Shown piece by piece: positions 31,697 through 43,869 of a stretch of 64,000 nucleotides of DNA. Where the stretch lies: NCBI GenBank assembly GCA_047967505.1, contig CM106539.1; one strand, 5' to 3'. The translations under genes were made by a program, and so were the position numbers. Origin of the DNA: Dipteris shenzhenensis. Taxonomy: Eukaryota > Polypodiophyta > Polypodiopsida > Gleicheniales. A model generated the notes under the pieces. It did not search any database, was not told the origin of the DNA, and saw nothing but the letters and a program-made list of their open reading frames with translations. Numbering within the stretch: position 1 is the first letter of the stretch; each line of letters begins with the position of its first letter.

Positions 31697-32690
31697 GGAA
31701 ACGAGAGGAGGAAGGTAACGAGAGCAAAGAGGAAGAAGTGTTTTGCTATAAGGCTGCAGGCAAGATGGAAGGAGTAAGCTTGAGGAGAGGAGGAAGGTAA
31801 TGAGAGCAAAGTGGAAGAAGTGTTTGCTGTGAGCAAGATGTAGAAGACGAACGACTAGAGAGGGATTTATAGAATTGCAAACTCATAATGTGAGATGAAA
31901 GATTTAGAATAAAGAATTGGGAGAGGTTGAGATGACTAGATTGTGTGAAGTAACAGATGCAAGACCGTAATGCAAGACATGTGAGATGGTAGATTTTGAG
32001 TACATTGAATTCTATAAAATAAAGTGATGGAACACAAGAATGATATAATTATTAGATTCTCATCATGAGATATTTATTGTATATGATAAGTTAGACTTCA
32101 AAAAAAGTGAAACCGATTAAATAAATTTAGAGAGGTGAGTTGTCCATTGAGTGAAGTAAAAGATGCAAGACCATAAATGTGAGAGTGAAAGTAGAGAGGG
32201 AGGAGACTTAGAAGATAGCAGAGAGTGAAAGACTTTTACAATGTATTATAAAAGCACGACAAGATCTCTTGGACTTCTTAAGCAATCTATGTTATCACAG
32301 CTCTTGATATGGCTAATTTGATGCAGATGTTGAAAGAATAATAAGGGCCTCCCAAAGAGATTATAAAGAGACAATCTATGACTGCTTGAATTTCTTCCTT
32401 CATTGTAATTATGTTGAGGATACGGACGTGGAGTCCATGGAAAATTGGGTTGTTGACAAGATAAGAGATACTAAGGATGAGATCTTCTAGTGTGAATCTC
32501 GGCCTGTGTGGCCTATAATAGTCGTTAATGTTATTTGTATTCTCTGCAAGAGCCTGGTAGGGCTGAGCAAATCATATTAGAATTGCTAGTACAATTTATT
32601 TTTTAGTAGCAAATTCTCATGCAGTGTGGCCTTTATGACTCTATAATGTTATAAACTTTGACCCTATACTATGATTTGAGTAATCTTATT
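31697..32690. other. Intergenic DNA
   Basis: A purine-rich sequence of about 40 bp (GAGGAGGAAGGTAAYGAGAG core) is duplicated at about 31,704-31,745 and 31,783-31,825. No supported gene. Confidence 0.4.
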
Positions 32691-32724
32691 GTTTTGAGTC
32701 ACAAATTCTCATCAAGTGTATCCA

Positions 32725-32905
32725 TGATAAATGTCCCTTATGTATCCATGAGAGAATGCCCCTTATGTATTCACATGTTTAATAAAATTAACCAAAATAC
32801 CATTGTGAGAGAAGGAAAACAAGTCACACATTTAATATGTATCCATGATGAATGCCCATTATGTATTCACATTTAATACAATCAACCAAAATAACATTAT
32901 GAGCA
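32725..32905 (+). repeat. Tandem duplication of about 95 bp
   Basis: Two copies share GTATCCATGA, CCTTATGTATTCACAT-like, TTAATA and CAACCAAAATA blocks, starting near 32,738 and 32,838. Differences are scattered. Confidence 0.6.
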
Positions 32906-33090
32906 ACAAAATCACAAATACAAAGTTTTGCGACTTTGCACTTTTACATGCATCACTTGCCAATAAAGTTTTTCTACTTCAAAAAATAACTCATGTACAT
33001 GCTAAACCCCATCATAAAGCTTCACAATGAAGTGGATTTTGATGCTTCCTATGGACTCCGTTGTGACGCTTTGTAAGTAGACTCTATCTC
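32906..33090. other. Intergenic DNA, nothing recognised
   Basis: AT-rich, no supported feature. Confidence 0.4.
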
Positions 33091-35144
33091 TCAAGGCTTT
33101 GATGCTTTAGGCATATATGGACTCTTCCTTCGGGCATAGGATTTGTCTACTTCCAAGTGTGGACTCTGTTTTGATGGTTTAGGCATAGAATCTAGTGGAG
33201 GTTGTGATTCTCCGGGCATATATTGAATCTTTGCTTTTGAGTGTGGGGTAGATGATGATTCCTTGGGCATAGACTCCTCGAGAGGGTGTGATGCCCATGG
33301 CATAGAATGAGTCTCTACCTCCACTTGTGGACATCCGAAAAATACTTCATGGGCCTCCATATTCTTGATATCACCTCTTTTTTCTTAACCTTTGACTTTT
33401 GTGATAGTAACAAAGGACCTTCATAAGTAACCTCACCCTTCTCGTATGCACTGTAAACTATGACAACTTGCTTAAACACCTCATCAGGTCAAAAAATTAT
33501 ACTTGTGTAGTCAACATATCTATCTCTCGCTATCTTGAAGCTTATGAGAGATTCTTCCTGTTCTTGACTTCCCCTTGGTAGAACTGCACTTAAACATGTA
33601 TAAAAGTTAACTAATGTGTCTAAATCTACTTTTGTGACGGTTCTTTTCAAATGTGTTACTAGAGAACCAAGTGTAGTCCATAGATACCTCGCTTTCATTA
33701 GGATTTTTGATGTCAAGGTTATCTTACGTTTTGCAAAAATATCATGATTCAATCTTTCGGACTCAATCAAATATTTTGTTGGATGCTTAAAAATGCATAT
33801 TGTAGCCATATAAAAATTAAAGGGAAGGACCTTTGACATTTGCTCTACAGTGAGTCTTTTGAAGTCCCTTGCTTGTCTAGCAAGTTCATTACGGGCATAT
33901 GCATAATGCTAACCATCAATTGGCTCAAATTTACAATGCAGCAAGAAATTTCTCTTTGCCTCTCAAAAATTTCTCGAAATTTTTCTCTTCACCCTGTTCA
34001 TGCGAAATTTGTCAAAGGCTTTGTGTGAAGAATTTGCTGAAAGTCTCCTCAAAATGGGTAGGTCCTTCAAACATAACTCCATTGTCATGGCTACCTATAT
34101 TTGGACAGAACATGATTGGACGTAAGACTACATTAGAGGCCACGGGTTTCTTGCCATCCATCAAAGCCTTGAATATTTGTATCACATAAGATATATCAAG
34201 ATTCCTATTATTGGTAAAAATAGTTGCTGACTCCACATCTCGAGCATTCATAGCATAGGGCTTTTGTCCCCATATATATTCGACATCATCTTCTGTGATT
34301 GTCTCATTAAGACGCAGATTGAGATTCTTTATTGACATGAGCTCATATTGATCTTTCTCAACCTCTTGATTTGACTCTTCTTGCTCTATATTTTCTATAT
34401 CCTCCTCTTTCTCTTGTACCTGAAGTTATTGAGCGGAGGAACATTGCCTTTTTTTCAAAGTAGCCTTTAGAATTGTGTCCTCTTTATCTTTTACCTGTAC
34501 TTTATGAATGAAGGAACGTTGTCTTTTTGTGAAAGTAGCATTTGGAACTGGGGCCCTTGCAGTATTAATCTTTTCTATTTTGTGTCTTTCTTTTCCTTTG
34601 ATAGGTTGCACCAAAGTGGCCGTGGCTCTCGTCCTTCCTCTTCCTCTATCTTTTGTATTTCTTTAGGCCGCAATGGTTGTGTCACTTCTTCATTTTTTAG
34701 TTCAAACACAGCATCTGCTTCTACTTCTATCTCAAAGAATTTGCATGCAGAGCCTTGATGTGGGGCTCCTTGGCTAGGCTGTAACCAAACTAGGAGCTCT
34801 CTCATCATGCTTGTCTCCTCTTTGTTTCTGAACCAAACTAGCATCCATTTGATCCTGCTTTGCCCTCCCTGCTCTTGACTGAATTCATGGTCTATCTTGA
34901 GTGATGATGTCTTAAAGTACTCAACCATAATCTTTTGACGCAACCTTCTTGCCTTTGCATTTGGAAATGTACTCCATTCATCCATGAGAGCCTGTAATGG
35001 AGTTTGTAATTCTGTAAAGTTTGATAATGGAGGAGGTGGCATTGCAAACCTGTTTAGACCTCTTGATAAGATAAAATGATAACCCCCAATATTAGGTTGT
35101 GAACACTTCACAAAAATATCCAAGTATGGGCTCTTTGGTTCCAT
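33091..35144 (-). pseudogene. Large broken protein-coding region of unknown family
   Basis: Minus-strand frames line up end to end over about 2 kb. ORF 34575-35144 (189 codons) opens MEPKSPYLDIFVK and includes WMLVWFRNKEE. A frameshift near 34,600 leads into 34426-34614 and, after one stop, 34012-34338 (GQKPYAMNARDVESA). Shifts around 33,890-34,020 precede 33489-33839, and a stop plus a shift in an A run near 33,390 precede 33091-33360. The C-terminal part has a repeated pattern of SMPK, YMP and SQPP words. Composition is protein-like throughout, suggesting a former single ORF of roughly 650-700 codons. I do not recognise the family. A captured gene, an unusual retroelement gag or an endogenous viral relic are all possible. 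Confidence 0.5.
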
Positions 35145-35595
35145 TTGTAGATAGGCTCCTTGATTCTTCCTCTTGCTCCTTCTTGCTCCAATTGATTGAG
35201 ATAAGAATGAATGAAGGGGAAAAGACCTTTTTATACTTCTTTAGGGCAAATTAAGATTTTCCTTTTCTGCCCTTCTCTTTTCTTTTCACTAGCCTTTTTC
35301 CTTTTCCTTTCCTTTCACCCTTCTCTCTCTTTCATACTAAGCACAATTGTTCATAATAAACACACCTTTTCTAAAACTACTAACCTCATAAATAGTTTTC
35401 TATAGGCATTCTTTTCTTGATTAATAAATATCCTACTAAGCACAAATGGTTTCATAATAATTAGACTCAATTATTTCCTAATAAATACGAGTTTTTTTAA
35501 ACTACTAACCTCACAAATACTTTTCATGTCAATTGTTACTCAAAATTGGCTATCCATTGAATCACACCTTTTTTAAAACTACTAACTTTATGAAG
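35145..35595. other. AT-rich flank before the satellite array
   Basis: Pyrimidine-rich near 35,240-35,330, then AT-rich. The words ACTACTAACCTCA and ATAAACAC/ATAAATAC recur about 130 bp apart, indicating loose local duplication. Confidence 0.4.
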
Positions 35596-38500
35596 TCTTA
35601 AGTGTGTTATCTAAACAAGTACTTATTAGATGGGTGTGCCACTTTGCACCTAAGTCAATCCCACCTAGGTTGAGGTGCATGCAAAGTATTGTGTCCATCG
35701 GATAAGCTTTTCATTGTCGATCAAGCATTAAACACTGTTTTTTCCTCATTGTGATGCACATTCCTAAAAAAACACGCTCCTAGGTGTGTTATCCAAACAA
35801 GTACTTATTGGATGGGTGCGCCACTTTGTACCCAAGTCAATACCATCTAGGTTGAGATGTTTGCAAAGTATTGTGCCCATCGGATATGCTTTGTATGATC
35901 GATAAATAATTAAACATCGTTTTTGCCTTAGTGTCATGCACAACCATATAAAAACATGGTCGTAGGTGTGTTATTCCAATAAGTACTTATCATATGGGCA
36001 TGCCACTTTGCAAGCATGTAAATACCACCTAGTTTGAGATGCGTGCAAAGTATTGTGTCCATTGAATATGATTTGCATGGTCGATCATGCATTATATGCC
36101 GTTTTCCCCCTAGTGTTATGCACCATCATAAAAAAACATAGTCCTAGGTGTGTTATTTGAACAAGAACTTATCATATGGGCACACAACTTTACATGCAAG
36201 TCCATACCATCTAGTTTGAGGTGCATGCAAAGTATTGTGCCCATCTCATATGCTTTGAATAGTGAATCAAGAATTAAACATCGTTTTTGCCTTAGTGTCA
36301 TGCACAACCATATAAAAACATGGTCCTAGGTATGTTATTCCAACAAGTACTTATCGGATGGGAACTCCACTTTGCAAGCATGTAAATACCACCTATTTTG
36401 AGGCATGTGCAAATTATTATGCCCATCAGATAGGCTTTTCATTGTCAATCAAGCATTAAATACCGTTTTTGCCTCAATGTCATGCACAACCATATAAAAA
36501 CATGATCCTAGGTATGTTATCCCAAGAAGTACTTATCAGGTGGACACGCCACTTTGTAAGCATGTAAATGCCACCTAGGTTGAGATGTGTGTAAAGTATT
36601 GTGTCCATCAAATACGATTTTCATGGTCAATCACGCATTATATACCATTTTCCCCCTAGTGTTATGCACCATCATAAAAAAACAAAGTCCTAGGTGTGTT
36701 ATTCGAACAAGAACTTATCGTATGGACACACAATTTTTCACCCAAGTCCATACCATCTAGGTTGAGGTGTCTGCAAAGTATTATACACATCTAATATTCT
36801 TTGAATGGTTGATCAAGAATTAAACATCATTTTAGCCTTAGTGTCATGCACAACCATATAAAAACATGGTCCTAGGTGTGTTATTCCAACATGTACTTAT
36901 CAGATGGGTGCTCCACTTTGTAAGCATGTAAATACCACCTAGTTTGAGGTGAGTTCAAAGTGTTGTGCCCATCAAATAGGCTTTGCATTCTCAATCGAGC
37001 ATTAAACACCATTTTTACCTCAATGTGATGCACATCCGTCAACAAAAAACACACTCCTAGGGGTGGTCTCCGAACAAGTACTTATTAGATAGGCACACCA
37101 CTTTGAATGCAAGCCAATACCATTTAAGTTGAGACACATACAAAGTATTATGTCCATCAAATATGATTTGCATGCTCAATCATGCATTATACAACGTTTT
37201 TATCCTAGTGTTATTCATAACCGTCAATAAAAGTGCTCCCAGGTATGTTATCCAAACAAGTACTTATGGGATGGACATGCCACTTTGCATGCACGTCAAT
37301 ATCACCTAAATAGAGACTTGTGAAAATTATTGAGGCCATCAAATATGATATGCATGGTCGACCAAGAATTAAACTCCGCTTTTGCCTTAGTGTCATGCAC
37401 AAGTATCAAAAAACACTGTCCTAGGTGTGTTATTCCAACAAGTACTTATCAGATTGGCACACCACATTGCATGAAACTCAATACCACCTAGGTTGAGTGT
37501 GTGAAAAGTATTGTGCCCATTGGATATGCTTTGCATGCTCGATCACGCATTATATACTATTTTTTGCCTAGCGTTATGCACAACCGTTAAAAAACGCGCT
37601 CCCAAGTGTGTTATCTGAATAAGGATTTATGGGATGGATACACCACTTTGCATGCAAGTAAATACCACCTAGGTTGAGGTGCGTGCAAAGTATTGTTCCC
37701 ATTTGATATGCTTTGCATGGTTGATTCCCGCATTAAACAACGTTTTTACCTCACCGTGATGCAAATCCATCAAAAACACGCTCCTAGGTGTGTTATCTGA
37801 ACAAGTACTTATCGGATGGGCACGCTACTTTGCACCCAAGTCAATACCATCTAGGTTGAGATGCATGAAAAGTATTGTGTCCATCGTATATGCTTTGTAT
37901 GGTCGATCAAGAATTAAACATCGTTTTTGCCTTAGTGTCATGCACAATCATATAAAAACACGATCGTATATTCAATAAATACTTATCAAATGGGAGCACC
38001 ACTTTGTAATCATGTAAATACCACCTAGTTTGACATGCATGCAAAGTATTGTGTCCATCGGATATGATTTGCATGGTCGATCACACATTATGCATCATTT
38101 TTCCCCTAGTGTTATGCACCATCATTAAAAAACATAGTCCTAAGTGTGTTATTCGAACAAGAACTTATTGTATGGGCATGCAACTTTGCAAGTGATTCCA
38201 TACCATCTAGGTTGAGGTGCGTGCAAAGTATTGTGCCCATCGCATATGCTTTGAATAGTCGATCAAAAATTAAACATCATTTTTGCCTTAGTGTCATGCA
38301 CAGCCATATAAAAACATGGTCCTAGGTGTGTTATTCCAACAAGTACTTATCGGATGAGAACTCCACTTTGCAAGCATGTAAATACCACCTATTTTAAGGC
38401 ATGTGCAAATTATTGTGCCCATCGGATAGGCTTTGCATTGTCAATCAAACATTAAACACCGTTTTTGCCTCAATGTGATGCACATCCGTCAAAAAACATG

Positions 38501-40366
38501 CTCATAGGTGTGTTATCTGAACAAGTACTTATCGTATGGGTGCATTACTTTTCATACAAGTCAATACCATCTAGGTTGAGATGTGTGTAAAGTGTTATGT
38601 CCATCGGATATGATTTGCATGCACAATCATGCATTATACAATGTTTTTCTCCTAGTGTTATTCACAACCGTTAATAAAAGCGCTCCTAGGTGTGTTATCC
38701 TAACAAGTACTTATGGGATGGCCATGCCACTTTGCATGCACATTCATATCACTTGAATAGAGACCTGTACAAAGTATTGAGGCCATCGGATATGATATGC
38801 ATGGTCGACCAAGCATTAAACTCTGCTTTTGCCTTATTGTCATGCACAAGCATCAAAAAACACTATCCTAGGTGTGTTATTCCAACAAGTACTTATCGGA
38901 TTGGCATGCCACATTGCATGCAGCTCAATACCACCTAGGTTGAGGTGCGTGAAAATTATTGTGCCCATACGATATGCTTTGCATGCTTGATCATGCATTA
39001 TATACTGTTTTTTTCCTAGTGTTATGCACAACCGTCAAAAAATGCACTCCCAAGTGTGTTATCTGAACAAGTACTTAGGGATGGGTGCGCCACTTTGCAT
39101 GCAAGTAAATACCACCTAGGTTGAGGCATTTGCAAAGTATTTTATCCATTTTATATGCTTTGCATGGTCGATTCCCGCATTAAACGGCGTTTTTGCCTCA
39201 CTATGATGCACATCTGTCAAAAACACGCTCCTAGGTGTGTTATCCTTACAAGTACTTTTGGATGGATGTGTCACTTTGCACCCAAGTCAATACGATCTAG
39301 GTTGATATAAGTGCAAATTATTGTGTCCATAGGATATGATTTGCATGGTCTATCATGCATTATACATCATTTTCCTCCTAGTGTTATGCACCACCATCAA
39401 AAAACGTGCTCCTAGGTGTGTTATCCAAACAAGTACATATGGGATGGTCATGCGACTTTGCATGCAGGTCAATACCACTTGAGTAGAGGCCTTTTCAAAT
39501 TATTGTGTCCATCAAATATGATTTGCATGATCAACCAAGCATTAAACTCTGTTTTTTCCTTAGTGTCACACGCACAAGTATCAAAAAAAATTATCCTAGG
39601 TGTGTTATTCCAATAAGTACTTATCGGATTGGTGTGCCACATTTCATGTAACTCAATACCACCTAGGTTGAGGTGCATGCAAAGTATTGTGCCCATCAGA
39701 TATGCTTTGCATGCTCGATCACTCATTATGCTCTGTTTTCGCCCTAATGTTACGCACAACTCTAAAAAAATGTGCTCCCAGGTGTATGCGAACAAGAACT
39801 TATGGGATGGGCGTGTCACTTTTCATGCAAGTAAATACCACCTAGTTTGAGGTGCATGCAAAGTATTTTGTCCATCGTATAGGCTTTGCATTGTCAATTA
39901 AGCATTAAACACCGTTTTTGGCTCAGTGTGATTCACATCCGTAAAAAAACATGGTCCTAGGTGTGTTATCCAAACAAGTACTTATCAAATGGGTGTGCCA
40001 CTTTGTACCCAAGTCAATACCATCTAGGTTGAGATGCATGCAATGTATTGTGTCCATCATATATGATTTACATGCTCGATCACACATTATATATTGTTTT
40101 CCTCCTAGTGTTATGCACCACCATCAAAGAATGCTCTACCAGGTGTGTTATCTGAACAAGTACTTATGTAATGGGCATGCCACTTTGCATGTAGGGCAAT
40201 ACCACATGAATAGATGCCTGTGCAAAGTATTTTTCCCATCAGATATGATTTTCATGGTCGACCAAGCATTAAACTCTATTTTTACCTTGGTGTCACACAC
40301 AAGCATCAAAAAAGATTGTCCTAGGTGTGTTATTCCAACAGTACTTATCGGATTGGTGCGCCAGAT
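35596..40366. repeat. 182-bp satellite DNA array with higher-order repeats
   Basis: Twenty-six complete tandem monomers and one partial copy. Each begins near TCCTAGGTGTGTTAT and contains ACAAGTACTTAT, CACTTTGCA, CAATACCA, AAAGTATTGTG and CATTAAACACCGTTTTTGCC-type blocks. Monomer starts at 35596, 35778, 35960, 36142, 36324, 36506, 36688 and 36870 give an exact 182-bp period; later monomers vary by 1-4 bp. Distinct variants recur every four or eight monomers. The right end is abrupt inside a monomer at about 40,366. The short ORFs repeated along it are not genes. Length near 180 bp is common for plant centromeric or heterochromatic satellites, but location cannot be read from sequence. Confidence 0.97.
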
Positions 40367-40379
40367 TAGTCTGGTAATC

Positions 40380-43020
40380 TCTCCATGTGTTGAAATTGTT
40401 TTTAACCTCTCAAGAAAACAATCCCACCTGTCTTTCATGGATATGTCAAACCCAGTTTATATGCTAAGCAACCTTTAAAAAGTCCCTTTAGGGAACTTTG
40501 TGGAGCCTAGTTGATCTAGGATAGCTTGCTCCCCTCCACTAAGAGTGGCTTACTTTGTTTTAGAGTGCTTAATCACTAAGTCTAAAGCCTTACAGAAGGT
40601 ATTTAGATACTATAGCAGCCGACTAACATCTTGCGTGATGTTCCTTGATGTTAATTTTGTATCAACAAAATATTGCTTCACTAAATGTTGTCCTAAAGGT
40701 TACCTCTACTTTGCGTGTGCAAGATGCATCCCAAGGAGTAAGAAGTTATGGCAAAGAGTAAAGGAGCAACTGGACACCTCCCTCTAATATACCTTTGAGA
40801 GTAAAGGATTCAGTCATTTCCCCATTACACAAACCTTTGCAAGGCATTTGTGAGAATGATTTTGACATAAAAAACATGTACTAATCCTAAAACCATAGCT
40901 TGTAGAGATTGCACTAAGATGTCCCATTCAAGCTTGTTGCATTGTTTGCAAAATCTACCTTAAGCAAGCATACATATGAACATGCATCCTTGGCATATTC
41001 ACAACCTTCCCATACGTTGATTGATTATGGACTCAAGAAAGTGTTTGTCTTTTATGAACCCTCTTTGCTCTTGAAGAATCCATGTGTCTATTCTATGTTG
41101 TGTCCTTCAAGCTAGGGCCTTCGCAAAAATCTTGTAGCTACAGTTGAGCATAAGGAGAGGTCTCTAGTTTTTCAATTCCTCCTTGTTGTCTTTTTTGGTA
41201 AAAGCTTGGTTATTCCTCCATTGATATGACTAGGTAGTTGTTGAGCTAGAACGCTCTCCTACCATACCATAAGGAGAAAAGGGACAGCAAGCTCCTTGAA
41301 GACCTTATAGAATTCGATATACGCAAACCATCTTATCCAAGGACCTTGCCATCTGCCACATGTCCACTTCCTCTATGAGCTCTTTTTTGTGACACTAGAG
41401 TCTCTAGTAAGATTTGTCAAAGTCTTGAATTGTTTTATCTCTAGCTTCTTCTTGACATTCTCTCCTTGCTCTCTTTATCTCATCAATTGTCTCCATTGAG
41501 GAGTAAAGCAACCCTTGGAAGTGTTGTTGTATTAACTGTAGATTTTGTTGAGAATTAGTGGCATGAGAAAATTTATTGTTTCTTAGTGAAGGGATTTATT
41601 GATTGATCCTATTCCTCATGATAAATTTATCTATCTCTTTGGTAGGCCTATCTATCTTACCAACCCACCACTCTCTATAATAGATTTTGGTCTCTACAAT
41701 CTTGCTCTCTTCTTTTTTTCTTAACTCTTTCATTGCAATCATAATCTACTTCTGGGCCTTAATGTTTCCCTGCTTGGCCAGTGTTTCTAGTTTCCATATA
41801 GTCCATTCCCTTGGCTCAAATTTTGGCCTTTTTTTTTTTTGGGAAGTCTTGAGTAGCCTCTAAGTGCCTTCCACTACCAATCACCAGGAATCAATTTGCT
41901 CCTGCATAGTCTTCAACTAGACAAGATTGGGATCGGCTCTCACAAACCAAGAGGGTGCCCTCTTACTAGAGCCAAAGTCACAAATCATGTGCACTAGTTT
42001 GTTATTTGGCAACATTAAAAATGAGTGCATATGAAAAGAGATTTGGAAAGATTGACTAAGCATGTCTTGCAGCAACAGCTAACATCTGCCCAGGATTGCC
42101 TCTCCTATCCCTAGATTTTCTGTTACTCCAGGTGAAACTACCAAGCCCATTGGGTCCACTAGTTGCAAAGAATCTTAGGCATGAGCATTATAGCACTTTT
42201 GGGGATAGTTCTTCACTATGTGACTAGACATCCACATAGAAACCATGAATTTGTGACATTTTTGTGCACCAAAGGTTGTGCCTTAAAGATCTCACCATTC
42301 CTATTAAGGATAACCAATGAGATAGGGAGTTTTAAGCTAGCATGTGTCTAGAAACTCCACCCGGATTGGGTTTATGGTGGATCTCTATCTATCGAGAGAA
42401 AAATCATGTGACCAACTCTCTAAGTAGAGAGTTGATTGTCCACAACCCTTGTTGTAGGGCTTTCGTATCGATGTTTGCCATCCCAAAGAGAAATATAAAG
42501 TAACGTTTTCTCAAAAACCTTATGTTGGTGACAACCAGTCCCATTTTGACCCGATTTGAATTAATCAATTTCTCTAAGAAAGTTGTGGGGGGATGAGTGC
42601 TAGGAAGGAACCCAACGAAAGCATTTGACTTCAATCATTCTATGGAATTTAGATGCAAATCATTTTCATTGATTGCACTAACACAAATACCTATTGGATC
42701 AAGCGTCTTCACTGATGCAAGTGGTAGGCTTGTCGTTAAAAATTTTGTGCGTTATCTTGTATGCCATCAACATTTCTTTCTAAGCTTTGGGCTACACAAT
42801 CTTGTGGCACTTTTTCTTCTTCCTTGCAGTCAATTTCTCATCGAATTTAGACTAGGACTTTCCTTTTTGGGGCTAAGAAAAGACTTCTTGGTCGAGGCCT
42901 GTCTTTCTAGAGCTGGACTCACTATGTTTCTTGGGGTTTGGAGTACTAAGAAAACCTCCTCTACTAGTCTAGAGTGTGCATGTATTGCTAGACCAGAAGG
43001 GAGTGCTGGCTTGGCCACCT
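40380..43020 (-). pseudogene. Degenerate L1-type LINE (ORF1 and reverse transcriptase)
   Basis: Read on the minus strand. Near 42,400-42,640 is a DUF4283-like ORF1 piece (RFLRKRYFIFLF, then ALQQGLWTI). Reverse transcriptase follows at about 40,480-41,400: DNKEELKN and RPLLMLNCSYKIFAKALA, then EQRGFIKDKH, LLKVDF and GEMTESFTLKG, all in LINE RT order. Stops and frameshifts are frequent, and the intact YADD box was not found. The 41,450-42,350 stretch has few recognisable pieces. The 3' end meets the satellite boundary at about 40,370. Confidence 0.75.
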
Positions 43021-43860
43021 TCTAGTTTGTAGGGTCTGCCTCTGTGGCCTCTAGATGCCCAACCTCCATATAATTTTGATATTTTTTTTCATTTCTCTAG
43101 GCTATTGTGTCACTCTAAGAAAGAGAGAAAGGTGCTTTCTATCAAAAAGCAAAGAAAAAAGGTGATTATCTCTTATATCTTTATCCCATGCAAAGGGGCA
43201 GATAGGAAGTGAAGTGGTCACATCACCCTATCTTGGAAAAGGAGCGAACCCAAAATTATCCCTAAGAACTTGAGTGTGCACATTATTAGGGGGAAGGTGG
43301 GGGAGAAGATGGCGATCCCACCTGATTCAACGTCCATCTCCTTCCTCCAATCTTCAACCTCACTAGGGTGTAGATTTTGACTGGGGCCAGGAAACAGAAG
43401 CTGAATGCCACATAACAAGGTCAAGTATTTGATAATGGGTTTTTTATCCTTTAATAATTAATGGTAGTAGAGTACCCCAATCTAGACCCTCTTGCACTAG
43501 CAAATAGTAGACAGTCATAAAAAAAGAAAAGGGTATCAAACAACAGAAAGATAATGTGGAGAACTTCAATAAATCTAAAAGAATACAAGCCAAAGTGGTG
43601 GAATTGTACTTTAAAAATCCCACACAAGAACTTGAGCCACCAAATCTCCAACAGGATCCAAAGGGACTTGAAGGTGTATGCATGGCTCAAAAACCACTAC
43701 TTGGAACTTAGACTCCTATTGAAAATCCTTCATCGCTCTCACAAAGTAGTTCAAGTTTCTTCCACAAAAGCTAATAGTAATAGCAATCAAGCAAATACTT
43801 CACAGTGCTATGAAGGCCTAAGAGAAGTACTTGACTACATTAGAAAATATATAAGAAGAG
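43021..43860. other. Intergenic DNA between LINE and gypsy remnants
   Basis: No supported gene. The plus-strand frame 43554-43871 (105 codons) lies just before gypsy coding sequence and could be part of it, but shows no diagnostic motif. Confidence 0.35.
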
Positions 43861-43869
43861 ACACACAAT

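Noticed and set aside
35596-40366. Many repeated 60-80 codon ORFs, such as those starting MCMTLRQKR or MCYPNKY
   Set aside because: They recur with the 182-bp satellite monomer, are not maintained between monomers and have no domain.
35596-40366. CRISPR-like array reading of the regular repeats
   Set aside because: Repeats are head-to-tail 182-bp monomers without unique spacers, in plant DNA; this is satellite DNA.
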